Assembly (NCBI GenBank): GCA_018873245.2
Contig: JAEMBT020000004.1
Location: forward strand, 1,588,573-1,652,572
Direction: 5' to 3'
DNA from: Archegozetes longisetosus
Lineage: Eukaryota; Arthropoda; Arachnida; Sarcoptiformes; Trhypochthoniidae
DNA: 64,000 bases
This document shows, piece by piece, positions 58,629-64,000 of this stretch; position 1 is the stretch's first letter, and the number at the start of each line of letters is the position of its first letter. Both the position numbers and the translations under genes were made by a program. The notes under the pieces were generated by a model that did no database searches, had not been told where the DNA came from, and was given only the letters and a program-made list of their open reading frames with translations.

Positions 58629-59675
58629 ATGAAAAGTTGTGTTTTGCTATCAGTTCTTCTCTTATCAATATTCATCATCGAATTTTCAGCAGAGCTTTCG
58701 ATGTTAGGCGCAGACATATCATCATTGAAAAAAGCTCAAGAATCAAGTCAGAAGTACTATAACTCGAAAGGACAAGAAGAGAGTGCGATAGACATTCTTA
58801 AGAATATTGGTGTAAACTATATAAGACTCAGAATATGGAACAATCCTGAGAATGGCGATAATAATAAAGACTATGTCTTAGCGTTTGCTAAAGAGATCAA
58901 AGCTAAAGGTCTGAAACTAATAATAAGTTTTCATTATTCTGACACGTGGTCTGATCCTGAAAAACAGCACAAGCCTAATCAATGCTCGACTCATAGCATA
59001 AGTCAATTATAAAACGATATTTATGATTATACTTATGATGTTTGCAAGAGCCTTAAAGCACAGCATACGACACCAGACAGTATGCAAATTGGTAATGATA
59101 TAGATAATGGATTATTATGACCTGAGGGCGAGATCAAGAATAATAACTTCAAAAATGTTGGATTTTTATTAAAGTCTGGTATTAAGGCTATTAGAGACTG
59201 TAGTAGTAGCACGACAATTATGATACATTCCTGTATTGGGGGAGATGTACGTAAATCTGAATGGTTTTTCGATGGAATAAAAAAGAAGGAGTCGATTGGG
59301 GCATGATAGGGCTTTCGTATTACTGTTTTTGGTCAGGATTGCCGTCAAACATGGCTCATGTTGTGACAGATCTAGAAATGCGTTATAACAAACCCATTCT
59401 GATCGTTGAGACTTCATACCCGTATAAACCTGAAAACAGCGCTCATAAGAAAACGGACATTTCTGCTTGTCCGGGATATAACGCGACCCAAACTGGTCAA
59501 GCCGATAACTTTCGGGACATGCTAAAAATGGCGAATTCGAGTAATGCTATCGGAGTCTTTTATTGGGAGCCGACTTGGGTGGACACGTCTATGGGCCTAT
59601 GGCTTAGGCTGGGATAATATGGCTGTTTTTGATGAAAAGGGGCATATAAATCCTTTAATTAAATGGGAATTTTAA
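58629..59675 (+). pseudogene. GH53 galactanase pseudogene, intronless copy
   Basis: The ATG at 58629 and a signal peptide are followed by the GH53 start motif SMLGADISSLKKAQE. The first 127 codons are intact. Lesions are a TAA at about 59010 in place of a Gln codon, a TGA at the MLWP Trp (about 59118), a 1-base frameshift near 59280 in an A-run and another near 59595. The acid/base site reads GNDIDNG, so the catalytic Glu is Asp. The nucleophile block VETSYP is retained. The sequence runs straight through the position where the intact copy at 61923 has its intron. The end is at 59675. It cannot make a working enzyme. Confidence 0.9.
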
Positions 59676-60442
59676 GAGCAGATATTGAAAATCTTATGAG
59701 AATTTCATTGTTGATAAACCAATGTCTAAATTTTATTTGAAGTGATAACTCAACTTAAATGAACGACTGTTGGGAAAAATTCAATTAAATAAGCCTCAAT
59801 TTATGTCATAAAAGTGTATTGCATTGAATTGGTGTGATTTTAATTAAGATAAACTGAGTATTTTTAGATATGAAGATATTTTAAGATGGAATTAGGTTTT
59901 TGTTTTACTTGGCTTAAAGTCAGAGAAAAATATTATAGAAAAGAAAATCTTTTATTACTCTATTATCTAATCTAACAATTGATTTAATCTTATTGCAAAA
60001 TCCTTTCTATAAGCTGTTGATAAATTAAAAATTACTACTAATTTTTGTAAAGGAATAGAGTTTAAGATTAGTTTCTTTTTATTAAAAGATAATTCAATTA
60101 GCATTTTTTATGTCTATTGCAGTTTGATCTGGTAATATTTTTTCATAAGCTTTTGTGTTTATCTTATATTTAGAATTAACATGTAAAAGGATTTTAAATA
60201 TTGACTTATTAGGGATTAAAATAGCGAGGGACTAAAACTTTTAAAGTCTCCAGCAGTTTTACTCTTTCTGACCAATAACTTGTTTTATTGTATTTCTTAC
60301 TCTTTATATACAAAATTTAATCAAATGTATCTTCAGTTTTTATTTAAGAAGGCAAACAGTAAACTTCACTAAAGATATACTTTTTAAAGATAAAACTCAA
60401 TAACTTTACAGTTTGTATTATAAAAACCTAGAAAACTATTTC
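59676..60442. other. Spacer between GH53 copies
   Basis: AT-rich, nothing recognised. Confidence 0.4.
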
Positions 60443-61288
60443 ATGTTACAAAAAATTTTGTTAATCATGTCAATTCCGATTATTGACACATTAGCGTCTT
60501 TATTCATGTTATGAGTAAACGTGTCCTCACTACAAGTATCTGTCAAATTTGGACGAAATACTATAACGCAGAGGGACTACGAAAAAATGCGCTCGTTATT
60601 CTTAAGAGCATTGAAGCTAACTATCAATATATTAGACTCAGAATATGGAATAATCGTTTGGGCAAAGCTAATGATAAAAAAGTTTAGGAATATTGTTGGT
60701 CTGAAAAACAAGTGCACAAACACCTCTAGAGCTATAGACCTTAACAAATAAAAAAACTTAAATAGAACTTCTCAATCAATGAAAAGACATTTCACAAAAA
60801 AAAACACTGAATTTATTACATGAAAAATGACAAAGTTTTATAGCTCTAGAGGTGCTTGTACACATGCTTTTCGGATGAACAGCAAGCGAAACAAGTCAAG
60901 GCTAAAGGTCTTAAGCTTATGGTTGATTTATGTTGTTCAGGACTAATTACTGTTTCGCTCACGGCTCAATCTAACACATGCAAGAAATATCGATATAATA
61001 AAAATGTTATTATAGCTGAAATTTCATGTGTTTGAAGGCATGCCTTCCCGAAATAGGCTACTATACCTGGATATCTGGCAACCCCATCAATCAGACTAAA
61101 ATTTTCGTGATGCTCAGACAGTTGCTAGAATTGATATTGTTGTTGATTTTTTCTACTGTAAGCTCACTTGGCTTAACATCAAGGGTAATGAAGTTGATAT
61201 AAACTATACTAATGGTACTTCTGGTCGATGGGCTAATCAGGCAGTTTTCAATAGTGGCGATCAACTTAATGCTTCCATTAAGTGGTAG
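60443..61288 (+). pseudogene. GH53 galactanase pseudogene, heavily decayed copy
   Basis: The start (MLQKILLI...) mirrors that of the intact gene at 61923. It is followed by broken pieces of the N-terminal half (YIRLRIWN, KAKGLKLMVD) and of the C-terminal half (IIAEIS at the nucleophile block, GYLATP, WANQAVF, then IKW and a stop at 61286-61288). The acid/base region is deleted. A small inverted repeat (about 60700-60745 and 60838-60878) has been inserted or formed in the middle. Older than the 58629 copy. Confidence 0.85.
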
Positions 61289-61866
61289 GCCTGAAAATTT
61301 TCAATCATATTTCGCAATATTTTTGGAGGTTAAGCAAAATTTTCAAGTCATCAAATTGTAAGAATTGTTGCCTGATTAACGTAAAATATGCTGACAAAAG
61401 CGAATTAAAGTAAAAAAAATAGTTTCTACATTTTCACTCATAGCTTATCTCTTATTGAGTAACCTATTATTATTATTTTATCTACAATAGTTAATCATGA
61501 TTTTAACCTTCAATAAATATGTCTAATTCTGTAACCTATTTCTAAAAGTAGAAATTTATCTTATTTTGCATTAACGAGTTCCTAATAAGAATAAATTGCA
61601 AAATCAATTTTGAATAATTCTGTTTAAATAATAAAAAACATAGCATTAAATTATTGCTTTGCTTATCACAAATTATTGTATGACTTGATCTTTAAAAATT
61701 AAACTCAGTTAAAAAAAATAGCTAAACTGGGAATGATTTTTTTCAAAAATTAAGACGAAAACATGTTTGAGTTTATCAGTTCAGTATTAATTATCTAATC
61801 GGAACAAATGGAACTGAGATTCAAAACACTTCATATAAATATTATTCTATTTTGAAAAATTAAGGA
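61289..61866. other. Spacer between GH53 copies
   Basis: AT-rich, nothing recognised. Confidence 0.4.
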
Positions 61867-61872
61867 TATAAA
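61867..61872 (+). promoter_or_regulatory. TATA box of the intact GH53 gene
   Basis: TATAAA lies about 51 bp upstream of the ATG at 61923, matching the spacing seen for the trefoil hydrolase gene. Confidence 0.45.
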
Positions 61873-61922
61873 CTACTTTGTATAATGTCAGATAATTTAT
61901 AACGAAATCGAAGATTTTAAAA

Positions 61923-63193
61923 ATGCTGGTTTACAATTCTTCAAAAATATTGTTGATTATATTCAGTTCAATTGTCAATACGTTTGCGTCTTTATCAATG
62001 TTAGGCGCAGATGTATCTTCACTGCAGAGATCAGAAGAATTGGGACAAAAGTACTATAACGTGAAAGGACTACAAGAAGATGCACTTAGTATTCTTAAAA
62101 GTTATGGTCTTAATTATGTGAGGCTTAGAATATGGAACAATCCGATGAGTAAAACTAACAATAAAGAGAAAGTTCTCGAATACGCAAAACATGTGAAGTC
62201 GAAAGGACTGAAACTCATGGTTGACTTCCATTATTCTGATGTTTGGGCAGATCCGGGACACCAATCAAAACCTGCTCAATGGGCGAACCATGACATCAAC
62301 CATTTGCAGAAAGATGTTTATGATTATACTCATGACGTCTGTATGAGCCTTAAAAGTCAGGGAACAGTTCCCGATAGCGTTCAGATCGGAAATGAGATCA
62401 ATGATGGTAAGTATTCAAACTTTAACCAGATTTCAAATGTTTTGTGAATTTTTTCTGATTCCATAACTATTTATAATTTTCTTTCAAAAGATCTTCTCTG
62501 TTAAAAATTTGAACTATTTTAACTGTTATATTATTTGAGGTGTTTTCTTAGTATCAAATGTGACATCATGAAATTGATTTCTAGTAATTCTTAAATTCTA
62601 TATCTACATAAGGAATGCTATGGCCCGAAGGAAAGGTCCAAAACAATAATTTCACGAATTTAGGACTTTTGCTTAAATCAGGAATCAATGCAATTAAGGA
62701 TTGCAATAATAGTACACAAGTAGTCATACATACAGCATTTGCCAACAGTGACGAAGCTGCGCGTTGGTTCTATGATGGTATCAAATCAGTTGGCGTTAAA
62801 TGGGACATAATAGGCTTATCGTATTACTGTTACTTTCATGGCTCGATGGCTAATATGGAGAAGGTCGTCAGCGACATGAAATCGCGCTACAATAACCCTG
62901 TTATTATAGCCGAAACTTCTTATATGTTTGAAGGGAATGCACCTGATGGTAAACATTTATGTTCCGGATATCCGGCGACCCCCACTGGTCAGGCCAACAA
63001 TTTTCATGATGTTCAGTCGGCCGCTAGAAGTGGTGGCGCTGTCGGGATTTTTTATTGGGAGCCGACTTGGCTTAACATTAAGGGCAATGGGTGGGACGTG
63101 AACAATATCAATGGTACGAGTAGTGGTTGGGCTAACCAGGCTCTATTTAGCAGTTCTGGGCATGTAAACAGTTTGATTAAGTGGCAATCTTAA
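61923..63193 (+). CDS. Secreted GH53 endo-beta-1,4-galactanase, 354 aa
   Basis: Two exons: 61923-62406 and 62613-63193, with a 206-bp phase-1 GT-AG intron, giving 355 codons. Residues 1-22 are a signal peptide, followed at once by the GH53 start SMLGADVSSLQRSEELG. The family landmarks are present: YVRLRIWNNP, the beta-strand GLKLMVDFHYSDVWADPG, the acid/base block QIGNEINDGMLWPEG (Glu of GNE; the intron falls inside DG) and the nucleophile block IIAETSYM. The C-terminus is GIFYWEPTWLN, then WANQALF. GH53 enzymes cleave beta-1,4-galactan side chains of type I arabinogalactan in pectin. The protein has the length of a lone catalytic domain. An animal gene of this family is a strong candidate for acquisition from bacteria or fungi. 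The intron and tandem eukaryotic-style neighbours argue against contamination. Confidence 0.9.
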
Positions 63194-63280
63194 GAACAAT
63201 TTTCTAAGAAAAATAAGATCTTAGATAAATGTTAAAAGAAGTTTGCAAATTTCCATTCTAAAGATTTTTTATATATCTCA

Positions 63281-63286
63281 AATAAA
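63281..63286 (+). terminator. Polyadenylation signal of the intact GH53 gene
   Basis: AATAAA lies 88 bp after the GH53 stop codon. Confidence 0.45.
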
Positions 63287-63441
63287 AGAAATTCCTTTGA
63301 AACAAATATTTTTCATATCAGAATAAATTCGCTAATAAAATATTTTACTATTCTTTTAATACAGCATTAAGGTCAATTTTATAGTTTAAGATACAGAATA
63401 ATTTGGGAAGTAGTTTTCTTGTTTGAAAATTACTTCTTTAA

Positions 63442-64000
63442 TTACCACCAAATATAGGATTGTATAGAATGTGGTGATAATTTATGAGATAAATGATTGT
63501 TTGAATCATTGATATTGAGTTCGATTTCATCATTATTAGCATTAAGTGCTATCACAACAGTTGCGTTATCAGGTCTTCGGATTGTAAGAACAGACAATCC
63601 ATTTATTTCTTTATCGACTTTGTGTCCAATTCTGACAGAATTTGGAGGAATAAATTTACTGAAGTGTCCGATTGTATAGAACGTCGGCTGTTTATAAGCT
63701 TCTCCTGCCTTTGGATCTATGTATACCGGACCACCGAATCCTTGTTTCTCATTCCAACGCGGACCACCGTTCATATCCAAAGCCATATTCCATTCGACCC
63801 AACCCGTTACCCAATGATTTAGAGCCTTAAATAGTAAGAGAAAGAATAATCTTATAAGTCAGAACATCTAACTAGATTTTAATAAAACCCAAACTCAATA
63901 GAAAGTAAATATGAGCAAGTTTTTTGATTCTAAAGAATAAATTTGAAAAATTTTACCACATTCTTATGATCAACGATAGAGTAGGTACTCAAAAATTTTT
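63442..64000 (-). CDS. Glucosylceramidase-like GH30 hydrolase, 3' end (partial)
   Basis: The last two visible exons on the minus strand are 64000-63957 (runs off the window) and 63825-63442, joined by a phase-0 GT-AG intron of 131 bp. The reading gives YSIVDHKNV, then ALNHWVTGWVEWNMALDM, GGPRWNEKQGF, the strongly conserved QPTFYTIGHFSKFIPPNS block and a beta-sandwich C-terminal domain with TVVIALNANN, ending IQSYIWW. This matches the C-terminal part of animal acid beta-glucosidase (GBA1-type, GH30). The catalytic residues lie upstream, outside the window. It is convergent with the GH53 gene, with 248 bp between the stops. Expected role is lysosomal or secreted glucosylceramide hydrolysis. Completeness cannot be judged. 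Confidence 0.9.

Noticed and set aside
58629-59675. Treating the first GH53 copy as a working gene with unusual splicing
   Set aside because: Stops fall inside conserved catalytic blocks, the acid/base Glu is replaced and two frameshifts occur, so splicing could not rescue it.
61923-63193. Bacterial contamination as the source of GH53
   Set aside because: A GT-AG intron, the AT-rich host-like context, adjacent decayed copies and a neighbouring arthropod-type GH30 gene argue for a host locus.
1-64000. tRNA or rRNA genes and CRISPR arrays
   Set aside because: I looked for tRNA T-loop-like boxes and regular short spaced repeats and saw none that hold up. A covariance-model scan would be decisive for tRNAs.

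Overview
This is AT-rich eukaryotic nuclear DNA. Genes are short and spliced, with GT-AG introns mostly of 60-460 bp, separated by long AT-rich spacers full of DNA-transposon remains. I infer an acariform mite, probably trombidiform. The reasons are a small cluster of divergent gustatory-type receptors in several stages of decay, a chelicerate/crustacean-type secreted LRR protein, a UDP-glycosyltransferase remnant of the kind expanded in spider mites, and a family GH53 galactanase, which is unusual in an animal. The species cannot be fixed from sequence alone.

Layout. 1-3.8 kb: a hAT-type MITE nested in a second hAT-type element. 3.86-6.98 kb (minus): a five-exon gene for an 811-residue secreted protein of unknown function with a weak VWA-like segment. 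8.9-17.1 kb: a hAT MITE, a decayed hAT transposon with intact ends, a deleted Tc1/mariner element, and a decayed partial duplicate of the 811-residue gene interrupted by another Tc1/mariner insertion. 17.4-22 kb: foldback and hAT MITEs, no gene. 23.7-24.8 kb: secreted LRR protein. 25.9-26.7 kb: receptor pseudogene. 27.2-29.0 kb: broken mariner element. 29.3-31.5 kb (minus): a secreted protein made of seven helical repeats of about 92 residues, some joined at Lys-Arg sites. 33.4-39.3 kb: a broken and an intact gustatory-type receptor gene flanking a Merlin transposase relic, followed by an 800-bp foldback. 40-46 kb (minus): two small two-TM protein genes, a class A GPCR and piggyBac/hAT/mariner MITEs. 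48-51 kb: more MITEs and a receptor relic. 52.9-64 kb: a glycan-enzyme neighbourhood (trefoil plus GH99-like enzyme, UGT remnant, three GH53 copies of which one is intact, and the 3' end of a glucosylceramidase-like GH30 gene).

How the genes relate. The right-hand 11 kb groups enzymes acting on carbohydrates. Those with visible N-termini are predicted to be secreted, which fits extracellular or gut digestion of polysaccharide. The receptors are probably chemosensory. The repeat protein and the 811-residue protein are the main unexplained products. Gene families here show birth and death: GH53 has 1 intact and 2 broken copies, the receptor 1 intact and 3 broken, and the 811-residue gene 1 intact and 1 broken. 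Transposon ends were recognised from matching terminal repeats and target-site duplications, so many boundaries are exact. Exon joins were deduced by eye from splice sites, reading frame and homology, and have no transcript support.
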